A stretch of DNA of 56,775 bases from an uncultured Anaerococcus sp. (GTDB taxonomy: Bacteria > Bacillota > Clostridia > Tissierellales > Peptoniphilaceae): positions 1-56,775 of the forward strand of contig NZ_CALTTY010000009.1 of assembly GCF_943912385.1 (NCBI RefSeq). Reading direction: 5' to 3'. The position numbers and the translations under genes are program-made. Numbering within the stretch: the stretch's first letter is position 1; every line of letters starts with the position of its first letter. Below, one piece after another: positions 43,493-52,352 of the stretch. The notes under the pieces were generated by a model. The model did not search any database. It had not been told where the DNA came from and saw nothing but the letters and a program-made list of their open reading frames with translations.

Positions 43493-44782
43493 ATGATTGA
43501 TATTAAATTATTAAGAGAAAATCCGGACCTTGTAAGGGAAAATATTAAGAAAAAATTCCAAGATGAGAAACTTCCTTTAGTTGACGAAGTACTTGAACTT
43601 GATGAAAAACTTCGTGGCTACAAGACTGATGGAGATAAGTTAAGAAGTGAAAGAAACAAGACTTCTAAGGAAATAGGTCAGCTATTCGGCCAAGGAAAAA
43701 AAGATGAGGCAGAAGCTGCCAAAGCCCACGTAGTAGAAATCAACGATAAGTTAGTCCACGTAGAAGAAGAAACTGCAAGACTTAACGAAGAAGTTAAGGA
43801 AAGAATGCAGGTAATCCCTCAGATCATAGACGAGACAGTTCCTCTTGGTAAGGATGATACAGAAAATGTTGAAATTGAAAAATTCGGCGAACCTGTAGTT
43901 CCAGAATATGAAGTTCCATACCATATAGATATCATGGAAACTTTCGATGGAATAGATCTTGATTCTTCAAGAAATACTTCAGGTACAGGATTTTACTATC
44001 TTAAGGGTGATATAGCAAGACTTCATTCAGCAATCCTTTCTTATGCTAGAGACTTCATGATTGATAGGGGCTATACCTACTATATTCCACCTTATATGAT
44101 TAGATCAGAAGTTGTAACAGGGGTTATGAGTTTTGCTGAAATGCAAGATATGATGTATAAAATCGAAGGCGAAGACCTCTACCTAATCGGTACTTCTGAA
44201 CACTCAATGATTGGTAAATTTATAAATACTATCAATGAGGAAAAAGAGATGCCACTTAAGATGACCTCTTATTCACCTTGTTTTAGGAAGGAAGTCGGAG
44301 CTCACGGTATCGAAGAACGTGGGGTTTATCGTATCCATCAATTTGAAAAACAAGAAATGGTTATAATCTGTAAGCCAGAAGATAGTAAAAAATTCTATGA
44401 TGAACTATGGGAAAACACAGTAGATTTTTTCAGGTCTCTTGAAATTCCAGTAAGAACTCTTGAGTGTTGTTCAGGCGACCTTGCCGATCTTAAGGTAAAA
44501 TCTTGTGACGTTGAGGCATGGAGCCCACGTCAGAAAAAATACTTTGAAGTTGGTTCATGCTCAAACCTAGGCGATGCACAAGCAAGACGTCTTGGTATAA
44601 GATTAAGGGGAGAAGATGGTAACTACTTCGCCCACACCCTAAATAACACCGTAGTAGCTCCACCAAGGATGCTAATAGCCTTCCTTGAAAACCTACTTCA
44701 AGAAGACGGCTCAGTTAAAATTCCTAAGCCACTACAAATGTATATGGGTGGAAAGGAAAAAATCGTACCTACAGTTAAATAA
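43493..44782 (+). CDS. serS: Seryl-tRNA synthetase
   Basis: Class II synthetase of 429 residues. The N-terminal MIDIKLLRENPDLVRENIKKK plus a long antiparallel coiled coil (residues 30-110) binds the long variable arm of tRNA-Ser. Catalytic motifs: motif 2 in FRKEVGAHGIEERGVYRIHQFEKQEM, and motif 3 in NNTVVAPPRMLIAFLENL. AAGGAG lies 7 bases before the ATG. Controlled by the serine T-box directly upstream. Confidence 0.98.
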   Translation: MIDIKLLRENPDLVRENIKKKFQDEKLPLVDEVLELDEKLRGYKTDGDKLRSERNKTSKEIGQLFGQGKKDEAEAAKAHVVEINDKLVHVEEETARLNEEVKERMQVIPQIIDETVPLGKDDTENVEIEKFGEPVVPEYEVPYHIDIMETFDGIDLDSSRNTSGTGFYYLKGDIARLHSAILSYARDFMIDRGYTYYIPPYMIRSEVVTGVMSFAEMQDMMYKIEGEDLYLIGTSEHSMIGKFINTINEEKEMPLKMTSYSPCFRKEVGAHGIEERGVYRIHQFEKQEMVIICKPEDSKKFYDELWENTVDFFRSLEIPVRTLECCSGDLADLKVKSCDVEAWSPRQKKYFEVGSCSNLGDAQARRLGIRLRGEDGNYFAHTLNNTVVAPPRMLIAFLENLLQEDGSVKIPKPLQMYMGGKEKIVPTVK

Positions 44783-44795
44783 ACTTTTGCAATAT

Positions 44796-44822
44796 AAAAG
44801 CACCCCGGCCAGGGTGCTTTTA
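44796..44822 (+). terminator. Terminator of serS
   Basis: AAAAGCACCC and GGGTGCTTTT form a ten-pair stem with a CGGCCA loop. Confidence 0.8.
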
Positions 44823-44952
44823 ACCTTCTTAATATTAAAGTATTTTTATTAAAGTTATTTTATAAGTAACTTTTATTGGTCAATATGAAGGTAAATTCAA
44901 CCAGGGCTTAAGTTAAAAAGGCCTAATCTAAAGGATAGTAAAACTCATAAGA

Positions 44953-44979
44953 AAAGCACCCTGGCTAGGGGCGCTAAAA
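44953..44979 (+). repeat. Second, imperfect copy of the serS terminator hairpin
   Basis: AAAAGCACCC, TGGCTA, then GGGGCGCTAAAA repeats the serS terminator 157 bases downstream with a few changes (GGGTGC to GGGGCGC). It lies in an otherwise empty 241-base gap and 45 bases from the convergent metE-like gene. It may be a duplicated terminator. Confidence 0.6.
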
Positions 44980-45023
44980 GTTTGTTATTCTAACTTATAT
45001 AATGTAAGGAGAGAGTCTTTATA

Positions 45024-46175
45024 TTAGTTAGACCAGAATTTTTCTGCTATTTTCTGTCCTTGGTCAATTTTTGCCCATTGTTCTTCTTGGCTTAATTCAT
45101 TTCCATTATCACAAGAAGCAAAACCACATTGGTGGGAGAGGTAGAGCCTGTCCTTATCTATAATCTTGCTTGCTTTTTCAAGGAGATCTAGGGCTCTTTC
45201 TTCATCATCAAGGCCTCTCGTTTTAGATGATAAAAATCCTAGGACGACCTCGCAGTCTTTATCTTTAAGAGCCTTCAGGCTGTCAAGACTGCCTGCTCTT
45301 TCGTCATCCCATTCTAGATAAAATCTATCGTAGTTTTGTTTTTTAAGGAAAAGATTTGCTATTGAATCATAGGATCCTTTTGTAAAGTAACGAGACGCAT
45401 AATTTCCCCTACAATTATGGGTGTAAACCTTAAGAGAAAGGCTGTGCCCGTAGTCGATTACTTCGTTGTTAATGGCTATATACTTTTCAGCTAGGTCTAA
45501 ATTTTTATCTTCCCTTGACTTGCCGTCAAATTGAGCATTTTCACTTTCATCAGAAAATTGTTCCCATAGACAGTCATCAAATTGGATAATTTCTCCACCT
45601 GCTTTTTTATAATCGTCTAAAAATTCCTTGTAGGAGGAGATTAGATCTTTTTCAAAGTCTTCTTCTGACTTGTAATAAGAATCCTCTAAAAATCCAAAAC
45701 CTATAGCCTCACCATAGATGTGGGATGGGGAAGGGATACATTGTTTGATAGTAGCCCTACCATCAGCTAAGTCCTTAAGCCTTTTAAAGTGGTCTATAAA
45801 TGGGTGGTCCTTGCCTGATAATTCTCCCACGAAGTGAAGTCCTATATCACGTCTTGTTTCAAATTTATTACAGCAGTCTTTATCTTCAAAGAAATATCCG
45901 CTATCTTTTATATATCTTTCCACTCCCTTAAGTCCCCAAACAAAGTCCAGGTGCCAAAGTGACTTAGAGTATTCACCATCAGTGATTTCAGGAAGTCCTG
46001 CCTCTATTTGTTTTTCAACTACTTCCTTAACAGCTTCATCTTCACATTTCTTATAGCCATCAAAGTCGTCATAGAAGGGATAAGTTATATCATCTCTTTT
46101 TTCAATTTCCCTCTTGTATTTTAATAAATCTTCATTTCTAAGTAATGATCCAACAGTTAAAAATCTTTCTGACAT
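45024..46175 (-). CDS. MetE-like cobalamin-independent methyltransferase (YxjG/YxjH family)
   Basis: Zinc enzyme of 383 residues related to the C-terminal half of MetE, probably making methionine from homocysteine with a methyl donor. N-terminal FLTVGSLLRN, then GLPEITDGEYSKSLWHLDFVWGL, IIQFDDCLWEQF, the zinc ligands in YTHNCRGNYAS, YLEWDDERAGS and the final LSHQCGFASC. Full MetE is about 750 residues; this short form lacks the N-terminal half. It is alone behind a methionine T-box, which supports the assignment. Confidence 0.9.
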   Translation of the reverse strand: MSERFLTVGSLLRNEDLLKYKREIEKRDDITYPFYDDFDGYKKCEDEAVKEVVEKQIEAGLPEITDGEYSKSLWHLDFVWGLKGVERYIKDSGYFFEDKDCCNKFETRRDIGLHFVGELSGKDHPFIDHFKRLKDLADGRATIKQCIPSPSHIYGEAIGFGFLEDSYYKSEEDFEKDLISSYKEFLDDYKKAGGEIIQFDDCLWEQFSDESENAQFDGKSREDKNLDLAEKYIAINNEVIDYGHSLSLKVYTHNCRGNYASRYFTKGSYDSIANLFLKKQNYDRFYLEWDDERAGSLDSLKALKDKDCEVVLGFLSSKTRGLDDEERALDLLEKASKIIDKDRLYLSHQCGFASCDNGNELSQEEQWAKIDQGQKIAEKFWSN

Positions 46176-46261
46176 TTTTTACCTCTTTATAATTTTCTAC
46201 TTTTTGAAACATTCTAACTTTAGGCGCCTTAGAAAATATTACTATGTAGGTAAATACTATA

Positions 46262-46526
46262 CAAAAAAGCCCCGTCCCTATAAAGGACGAGGCTTTGCCA
46301 CGTGTTACCACCTTAGATTTAAATTAATTTCACAATTAATAACTCATCGGGTACTAACATACCCTATCACTATAACGGGCGAAACCCGTCTTATCTTAAA
46401 TATCAGATAAGAAACTCAAAGGCCATTTTCAATCCAAACTCATCAAACTACTTCCACCACACGTAGTCTCTCTAGGTGATTTATCTAGACCTACTTTTCT
46501 TCTCATAGTCTATTTTCTATACTCCG
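46262..46526 (-). promoter_or_regulatory. Methionine T-box riboswitch
   Basis: Read on the minus strand. Stem I starts near 46505 and carries the specifier ATG (46426-46424) in GAAAATGGCC. The T-box loop is AAGGTGGTAACACGTGG (46314-46298). The UGGU bulge fits a tRNA ending ACCA, as initiator or elongator tRNA-Met does. The terminator is GCCTCGTCC/GGACGGGGC, then TTTTTT (46295-46262). It fills the 434-base gap upstream of the MetE-like gene. Confidence 0.92.
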
Positions 46527-46555
46527 ATTATACGTAGGACTTTTCAATATGTCAA
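46527..46555 (-). promoter_or_regulatory. Promoter of the methionine T-box operon
   Basis: Perfect TTGACA (46555-46550) and TATAAT (46532-46527) on the minus strand, separated by 17 bases, directly ahead of the T-box leader. Confidence 0.82.
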
Positions 46556-46609
46556 ATAAATTTTCAAAATAATTTATATTTTTAAAGGAAAACGACTTAA
46601 ATTAGCCAT

Positions 46610-47143
46610 TTAAAATATTTCTTTTTCTGTAATAATATAATCCATTTTTACATCTAAATCTTCAGAAGGGAGTTTTAATGATAGGAAATCTGTGGCAACT
46701 AGTCCTATTTTTATAGTCTGTCTACCATCTAGAAACCTATCATAAAAGCCAGCGCCATAACCCAGCCTGTTTTTTTCATAATCGAAACTAAGGCCTGGAC
46801 AGATTGTAAGATCTGGATTTTCTATGAACTCATCATGCTTACTAGTTGGAATATTAAAGCTTCCTCCTATAAGGTCTGACTTGTCATATAGCCTTGCCGC
46901 AACCATAGTCTTACCCATAATTTTTGGTACATAGACGTCTTTACCATCTGATAGGGCTTTTTTTATTATTTTATTAGTAGGTATTTCTTTATCCCTTGCT
47001 ATATAGACAAAGATTGTTTGAGAGTTTTTATAATATTTTGACCCTATAAGTCTATTAAAAATTATATCAGCTTTATGGTTAATTGTGTCAATGTCAATTT
47101 CTTTTCTTAAGTTTAAGAAAAACCTCCTAAATTCACTCTTCAT
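46610..47143 (-). CDS. 5-formyltetrahydrofolate cyclo-ligase
   Basis: Converts 5-formyl-THF to 5,10-methenyl-THF with ATP. It is 177 residues. N-terminal KSEFRRFFLNLRKEID, then VYIARDKEIPTNKIIKKAL, VYVPKIMG, and the signature LTICPGLSFDYEKNRLGYGAGFYDRFL. Starts 11 bases inside the YihY gene end, third gene of the 50010-46610 minus-strand run. It links to the folate-dependent methionine enzyme gene that follows, though that gene has its own promoter. Confidence 0.93.
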   Translation of the reverse strand: MKSEFRRFFLNLRKEIDIDTINHKADIIFNRLIGSKYYKNSQTIFVYIARDKEIPTNKIIKKALSDGKDVYVPKIMGKTMVAARLYDKSDLIGGSFNIPTSKHDEFIENPDLTICPGLSFDYEKNRLGYGAGFYDRFLDGRQTIKIGLVATDFLSLKLPSEDLDVKMDYIITEKEIF

Positions 47144-48110
47144 CTATTTTATCCTTGATAACTTTTACTATTTTATTTACAGGGCTTACTCCATTTGTCT
47201 CTATCTCAATATTCTTATCGAAATACTCACCCCTATAACCTTCCCTATAAGAAGCTATGACTTCCGCCCCGATTATTAAAAGGGAGGATACTATTAAAAG
47301 CCAGATAAAAAGGGCAAGGATACCAGCTAAGGCCCCATAAATTACAGATTTATTTGAGAAGTTATTAGTAAAAAATGAATATACTAAACTTGTCACATAT
47401 ATAGCGAGGGTTGCAAATACACCACCTACCAAAGCCTGTTTAAAGGGAATCCTATTTTCAGAATTTCCAGGTGCATACTTATAAAAGATTCCAAGGGCAG
47501 CTGACATAATTAAAAGGGGTATGGCTGTTGTCAGTATGGTAAAGATTGGTGAAGATAAAAAGTCTATTACAAACTCTAAATTTTTCCCCAAAAATTTACC
47601 AGTTATATCTAAAATCTTACTATCTAGGATATTTAAGATTGTAGGCCCATATATTTGAAAGACTAGCATAAACATAATAAAGGCTATAAATACTATGGTG
47701 TAGATTATACTCATTAGTCTCTGTTTGATAGCCTTAGACTGATGTCCTAGGCCATAGGCGTGATTAATAGCCATAATTAGCTTGTTTACCCCACTTGTAG
47801 CAGACCAGAGGGCAAAAAGGACGGTGAAGGTTGTCACTGCTGCTGACTGGCTTGAAGCAAACATTATATCTAGGGCTTTTATTATGATATCAGCAGTTGA
47901 TTTTGGAACTAAGTCTAAAAACTCATAGATGATTGTTTCATTACCTTTTAAAAAGGTCGATACTACAGATACAAGCACCATCATAAGTGGGATGGATGCC
48001 TGTAAAAAGTAGAATGAAAGGGCAGCTGAGTAGGTCATGATATCTTGATTTTTTAGCCTGTTTGTAAGATTTTTTAAAAAATCTTGAAATTTACTTTTAC
48101 TTAGTTTCAT
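47133..48110 (-). CDS. YihY/BrkB family membrane protein
   Basis: Inner membrane protein of 325 residues with six hydrophobic segments. Family features: DIMTYSAALSFYFLQASIPLMMVLVSVVSTFL, SATSGVNKLIMAINHAYG, and YKYAPGNSENRIPFKQALVGGVFATLAIYVTSLVYSFFTNNFSNKSVIYGALAGILALFIWLLIVS. Once called RNase BN, the family now looks like a transporter or export-type membrane protein; its role is uncertain. Overlaps both neighbours by 11-14 bases. Confidence 0.9.
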   Translation of the reverse strand: MKLSKSKFQDFLKNLTNRLKNQDIMTYSAALSFYFLQASIPLMMVLVSVVSTFLKGNETIIYEFLDLVPKSTADIIIKALDIMFASSQSAAVTTFTVLFALWSATSGVNKLIMAINHAYGLGHQSKAIKQRLMSIIYTIVFIAFIMFMLVFQIYGPTILNILDSKILDITGKFLGKNLEFVIDFLSSPIFTILTTAIPLLIMSAALGIFYKYAPGNSENRIPFKQALVGGVFATLAIYVTSLVYSFFTNNFSNKSVIYGALAGILALFIWLLIVSSLLIIGAEVIASYREGYRGEYFDKNIEIETNGVSPVNKIVKVIKDKIDEE

Positions 48111-50010
48111 CTTTTAAATGCTTTTCGAACCAGGATTTTATTTCCGCTAGCCTTTTGACCCTAGCCCTTGGTTTGCCGGATCTCGATAGTTCGTGGTTTT
48201 CTCCGTGAAAGACTACCATTCTTGTATCAACACCGTTTAATTTTAGCTTATTATACATCTGAAGCCCCTGTTCAAGTGGGCAGCGGTAATCACTATCTGC
48301 ATGGATAAAGAGGGTAGGGGTATTGGCCTTATCGGCATATTTAATAGGAGATTCATCCCACATCTTATCCATATCATCCCATGGGTCTGCTCCTGTTTGA
48401 TCAGATCCAAAGTAGTAGCCAATATCACTTACTCCGTAAAAACTTGTCCAGTTTGATATGGACCTTTGGCTTACAGCAGCCTTAAACCTGTCGGTGTGGC
48501 CTATAGCCCAATTGGTCATAAAACCACCATAAGAACCACCGTAAATTGCAAGCTTATCAGGGTCTATTTGGTCATATCTTTTTATAGCTTCATCAGTAAA
48601 GGTCATCAAATCTTCGTAGTCAATTTCCCCATAGCGGCCCCTGATGTCAGAAAATTTAACCCCCCTGCCGCTAGAACCGTGTGGATTGGTATAGATAATT
48701 ATGAAGCCTTCTGATGCAAGCATTTGGTGCTCATGGTGGAAAATATCAGAAAATTCTGTCTTTGGTCCGCCGTGGACAGAAAGTATTGTAGGGTATTTTT
48801 TCTCAGGGTCAAAATCTTTTGGTAATAATACATATCCCCTAAGGTCGTCACCATTTGATTTGAAAGTAAATTCCTCGATAGGAAGGGTGCCTTCAATTTT
48901 ATTTTCAATGAGGGAATTTTCTTTCGATTTGACCTTAAGCTCAGCAAGGTGGTCAGCTCCCATTTCTAGATAAGATATATCATCATCTGTCACATAAAAA
49001 TCTTCTACACAGCCTTCTATTTCAAGTCTTAAATCACCAGCTAGGTTAATTGAATATAGTTTAGATTCTTCATATTCTGTGGCTATAAAGTATAGCCTGT
49101 CCTTATGCACCATAAAGGTCCTATTTCCTTCCCACCTGGCATCTGTACCGATGGAATTTCCAAAGGACTTATCAAAGTTAGAGTCATTTACCATTTTTAC
49201 CTGGCCTGTGAAGTCAACTTCATATATAAAGGCATCTTCATTTATGCCGCCCTTTTTCATGTCGGTGCCTACAAATATTAGCTTATCTTCGATAAAGTCA
49301 ACTGTGTATATGGAGTAGCCCTTATCTACCAGGATTTTTTCTTCTCCTGTTTTTAAGTCTTTTAGAATGATAGATTCTAAAAATTCCATAACCCCATTGT
49401 TGTCTCTATGGCCTTTTAAGTAGGCGATTCTTGTAAGGTCATTACTTATAGCAAGGCCATTTACCTCATTTTTATCATCAGACTTTAAAATTTCAGTAAG
49501 CCTATCTTCCCTAAGGTCGTAGAGATAGTAGGTTTTTTCACTATTTTTTAGGTAGCCTGTGCCATTTGACCAGAAAGGAAGGCTAGTAAGCTCTTTATAA
49601 AAGTCTTCTTCCTTTTCTTTATTTTTTTCTTCTTCGCTTTTTTTATCACTTGCAAGAATTAGGTAGGTCTCATCTTTCACCCTTTCGATGGAGATAAGGT
49701 CCTTATCAATTTTAAAGGCCAGATCACCTATGCCCTTGCCGTCATTTTTATAAAAATAATCATAGTCTTCGTCTGAATCTTTTTTGTAGATTAGATTATT
49801 TTCGCTATCAAAGCTATAAAGAGAAGCTTTTTTATTATCACTTATCCTGTAAGACCTGACAAGGCTCTTATCATAGACAAAAAGGTCGGTATCATATTTA
49901 TTGTCTTTAAGATTTGCCTGGGTTTTCTTATAGGCGATTTTTTCATCATCGTCTGAGACTAAAATTCCTTGAAGAAATTCATAGTCCATCAAATCATTAA
50001 TCTTAGTCAT
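48097..50010 (-). CDS. S9 family prolyl oligopeptidase-like peptidase
   Basis: Cytoplasmic serine peptidase of 637 residues, acylaminoacyl-peptidase type. The N-terminal two thirds is a beta-propeller-like region with repeated Asp/Lys-rich strands. The alpha/beta-hydrolase domain begins near FTFKSNGDDLRGYVLLPKDFDPEKKYPTILSVHGGP. Catalytic Ser in GGSYGGFMTNW, Asp in HADSDYRCPLEQ and His in FHGENHELSRSGKP. No signal peptide. First gene of the minus-strand run that includes YihY and the cyclo-ligase. Confidence 0.92.
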   Translation of the reverse strand: MTKINDLMDYEFLQGILVSDDDEKIAYKKTQANLKDNKYDTDLFVYDKSLVRSYRISDNKKASLYSFDSENNLIYKKDSDEDYDYFYKNDGKGIGDLAFKIDKDLISIERVKDETYLILASDKKSEEEKNKEKEEDFYKELTSLPFWSNGTGYLKNSEKTYYLYDLREDRLTEILKSDDKNEVNGLAISNDLTRIAYLKGHRDNNGVMEFLESIILKDLKTGEEKILVDKGYSIYTVDFIEDKLIFVGTDMKKGGINEDAFIYEVDFTGQVKMVNDSNFDKSFGNSIGTDARWEGNRTFMVHKDRLYFIATEYEESKLYSINLAGDLRLEIEGCVEDFYVTDDDISYLEMGADHLAELKVKSKENSLIENKIEGTLPIEEFTFKSNGDDLRGYVLLPKDFDPEKKYPTILSVHGGPKTEFSDIFHHEHQMLASEGFIIIYTNPHGSSGRGVKFSDIRGRYGEIDYEDLMTFTDEAIKRYDQIDPDKLAIYGGSYGGFMTNWAIGHTDRFKAAVSQRSISNWTSFYGVSDIGYYFGSDQTGADPWDDMDKMWDESPIKYADKANTPTLFIHADSDYRCPLEQGLQMYNKLKLNGVDTRMVVFHGENHELSRSGKPRARVKRLAEIKSWFEKHLKDETK

Positions 50011-50180
50011 GTATGCTCCTTATTTTGTAATAGTATCACTATACCCTAGTTAAGCTAGGGATAAATGGGCAGAACTATAGTGATTTTAAAAAAAACTAAT
50101 AAGAAAAGATTAGGGAAAAGGTTTTTGGGTATATAATTAACAACAAGGTTAGAAGTACTAACCAAATATAGGAGGGAATT

Positions 50181-50720
50181 ATGAAACTAAATATCAAAGC
50201 TAAAAATTTTAATTTGACAGACGACATAAGGCTCGAGTCAGAAAAGAAATTTGATAGGTTAGATAAATATTTCCATGAAGAAGAGGATATGGACCTCAGG
50301 TTTGCCAAGGAGGGCATAGGCTATGAAGCTGAAGCCACCATGTTTTTAGATGGGGGTACAATTTTAAGGGCTGAATCTTTCGAGGAAACTTATGAAAATG
50401 CAATAGACAGGGTTATTGATGCCCTAGTTCGTCAAATTAGAAAGCATAAGACCAGACTTCAAAGGGATAGGAAAACTGGTGAAAGTATAAAGTTTGAGAC
50501 CTTTGACCTAGAAGAAGAAATTGACGAAAAAGAAGAAGATATCAAGATAGCTAGGGAAAAGACCATCCCAGTTAAACCTATGGGGGCAGAAGAAGCTATC
50601 TTACAAATGGAATTATTAAACCATAATTTCTTTGTCTACCAAGACGCAGAAGACATGGAAGTTAGGGTTGTATATAAAAGAAATAAGGGTGACTATGGAC
50701 TTATAGTCCCAACTAGATAA
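50181..50720 (+). CDS. hpf: Ribosome hibernation promoting factor, long form
   Basis: Binds resting ribosomes and dimerises them. It is 179 residues, the long form of Firmicutes. The N-terminal S30AE domain MKLNIKAKNFNLTDDIRLESEKKFDRLDKYF is followed by a linker, and the C-terminal dimerisation domain IPVKPMGAEEAILQMELLNHNFFVYQDAEDMEVRVVYKRNKGDYGLIVP is complete. GGAGGG lies before the ATG. Monocistronic. Confidence 0.96.
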   Translation: MKLNIKAKNFNLTDDIRLESEKKFDRLDKYFHEEEDMDLRFAKEGIGYEAEATMFLDGGTILRAESFEETYENAIDRVIDALVRQIRKHKTRLQRDRKTGESIKFETFDLEEEIDEKEEDIKIAREKTIPVKPMGAEEAILQMELLNHNFFVYQDAEDMEVRVVYKRNKGDYGLIVPTR

Positions 50721-50790
50721 AATAAAGAAAAAGCAATTTATACAGAATTATGCCAGAGCTAGATCCTGCTAGCCTAGGCGTTTTCTCCTT

Positions 50791-50816
50791 CTCCCACCTT
50801 TGGGTGGGAGTTTTAT
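50791..50816 (+). terminator. Terminator of hpf
   Basis: CTCCCACC (50791-50798) pairs with GGTGGGAG (50803-50810), followed by TTTTATTTT. Confidence 0.85.
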
Positions 50817-50892
50817 TTTCTAAAAAAGAGTATCAATAAAAAAGTTAGCCAAAAGGGGTTGGAAATAAAAAAAGAAAAAGTTTTGGACTAGT

Positions 50893-52170
50893 ATGCTTAA
50901 GAAAGTACCCAGATATATATTTATTTATATAATAACTATCAATCTTATCATAGGCCTTGTTATGGTTAAAAAGGCAAATGATTATAAAAAGAATAAGAAG
51001 ACCCTTAAAATAAAAAAATATGATGATAAAGTCGCCCTGGTTGATGATATCAATGATGGTATAAATCTTAGGCTAGAACTTATTAAGAAGGCAGAAAAGT
51101 CCCTTGATATTTCCTACTATAGAATTGATAATTCTAATACATCTACAGTCTTCTTAGAAGAGCTTGTAAGGGCAGCAGACAGGGGAGTCAAGGTTAGATT
51201 TATTACTAATAAGTTTAACAATTCCTTTTGGGCGAAAAATTCCTGGAGGAAAGAAATCTTAGCCAGCCATCCCAATATTGATTTTTACTATTATGAAAAT
51301 CCTCGGTACAACCTTTATAAATTACAAGATATCAACCACGACAAGGTCATCATTGCTGATGGTGACTATCTTCTAACTGGGGGAAGGAATATAGGCGACA
51401 GATTTTTTATAAAAAATGATAAAACAGTAAAAGACTTAGAAATATGTGTAAAGAGAAAATCAAAGTCTTCATCCATTGATAATTACAAGGCCTACTACGA
51501 AAAACTACTGGGTCTTAAGACTGTAAAAAAAGTTAGTCCAACTGAAAGGTCCTATGATTCTTTAAGAAATATATTAGAGGAGACTTTAAAAGATAAAAAC
51601 TTTATAAAAGATGAAAGCGTCCTTGAAAAAATTGCCTTCAGGGATGTTAAAATGAGCTTCATCCACAATGGTCTGGGTGAGGTGGTAAAAGACCCTGATA
51701 TAGGATTTTATTTAGGCAGGCTTAGCAAATCTAGTGATTCAATAACCTGGATAAGTCCTTATCTTATACCAACTAGGCCAGTAAGAAAACTTTTAAATTT
51801 AAAAAAAGATAAAAAAAATATTGATTTTATTACTAATTCATCAAAGACAACTCCAAACTACCCTGGCTTTGGGGCAAGCCTTAGCTATAAGTCAAGGACA
51901 GAAAAGTATGGCCATCTATACTCTTATCAGGGAGAGGGGTCTATACACACCAAGCTAGTCTTATTTGATGATGGAATTTCTGCCATAGGATCTTTTAACC
52001 TTGATTCAAGATCTACCTTTCTTTCAACAGAGACCATGGCCATAGTAGATAGTGATGAATTTCAAGATGACCTAAAGACTTATGTGGAAAGTCTTGATAG
52101 AAAAAGTTTTTATGATGCAGAAAAAGATAAGTCCCCCATTTTTAAAAAGGGCAATCTTATTTGTTTTTAG
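50893..52170 (+). CDS. Phospholipase D-like protein (cardiolipin synthase-like)
   Basis: Membrane-anchored enzyme of 425 residues with one N-terminal membrane segment (YIFIYIITINLIIGLVMV). Two HKD-type motifs: INHDKVIIADGDYLLTGGRNIGDRF (about residues 151-175) and SIHTKLVLFDDGISAIGSFNLDSRS (about 353-377). Spacing and the second motif fit cardiolipin synthases and related PLD proteins, but the usual two N-terminal membrane helices of Cls are reduced to one. The ribosome binding site is weak. Substrate not certain. Confidence 0.8.
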   Translation: MLKKVPRYIFIYIITINLIIGLVMVKKANDYKKNKKTLKIKKYDDKVALVDDINDGINLRLELIKKAEKSLDISYYRIDNSNTSTVFLEELVRAADRGVKVRFITNKFNNSFWAKNSWRKEILASHPNIDFYYYENPRYNLYKLQDINHDKVIIADGDYLLTGGRNIGDRFFIKNDKTVKDLEICVKRKSKSSSIDNYKAYYEKLLGLKTVKKVSPTERSYDSLRNILEETLKDKNFIKDESVLEKIAFRDVKMSFIHNGLGEVVKDPDIGFYLGRLSKSSDSITWISPYLIPTRPVRKLLNLKKDKKNIDFITNSSKTTPNYPGFGASLSYKSRTEKYGHLYSYQGEGSIHTKLVLFDDGISAIGSFNLDSRSTFLSTETMAIVDSDEFQDDLKTYVESLDRKSFYDAEKDKSPIFKKGNLICF

Positions 52171-52251
52171 GATTTTAATGTATTTTTTTAGTCCTCTTGT
52201 ATAAGAAATTTGTAAGCTAAGAGATAAGCTACTTAAGCCTGTCTTAACTTA

Positions 52252-52278
52252 ACTTCTACCTTGGGGTGGGAGTTTTTT
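52252..52278 (+). terminator. Terminator of the phospholipase D-like gene
   Basis: ACTTCTACC (52252-52260) pairs with GGTGGGAGT (52265-52273) including G-T pairs, then TTTTT. Its 3' arm repeats the hpf terminator's GGTGGGAG. Confidence 0.65.
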
Positions 52279-52352
52279 CTTTTGCTCATTTAAAAGTCCT
52301 TGGATTTTCCAATATATGATATAATTGTTATAAGAAATATAAGGGAGGAGCC

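Noticed and set aside
45024..46175. SAM riboswitch upstream of the MetE-like gene
   Set aside because: The leader has the T-box loop, ATG specifier and T-box terminator, and not the SAM-I core.
46114..46410. 98-residue plus-strand frame over the methionine T-box
   Set aside because: Antisense to the leader RNA and its terminator, with no similarity to a protein that I can recognise.
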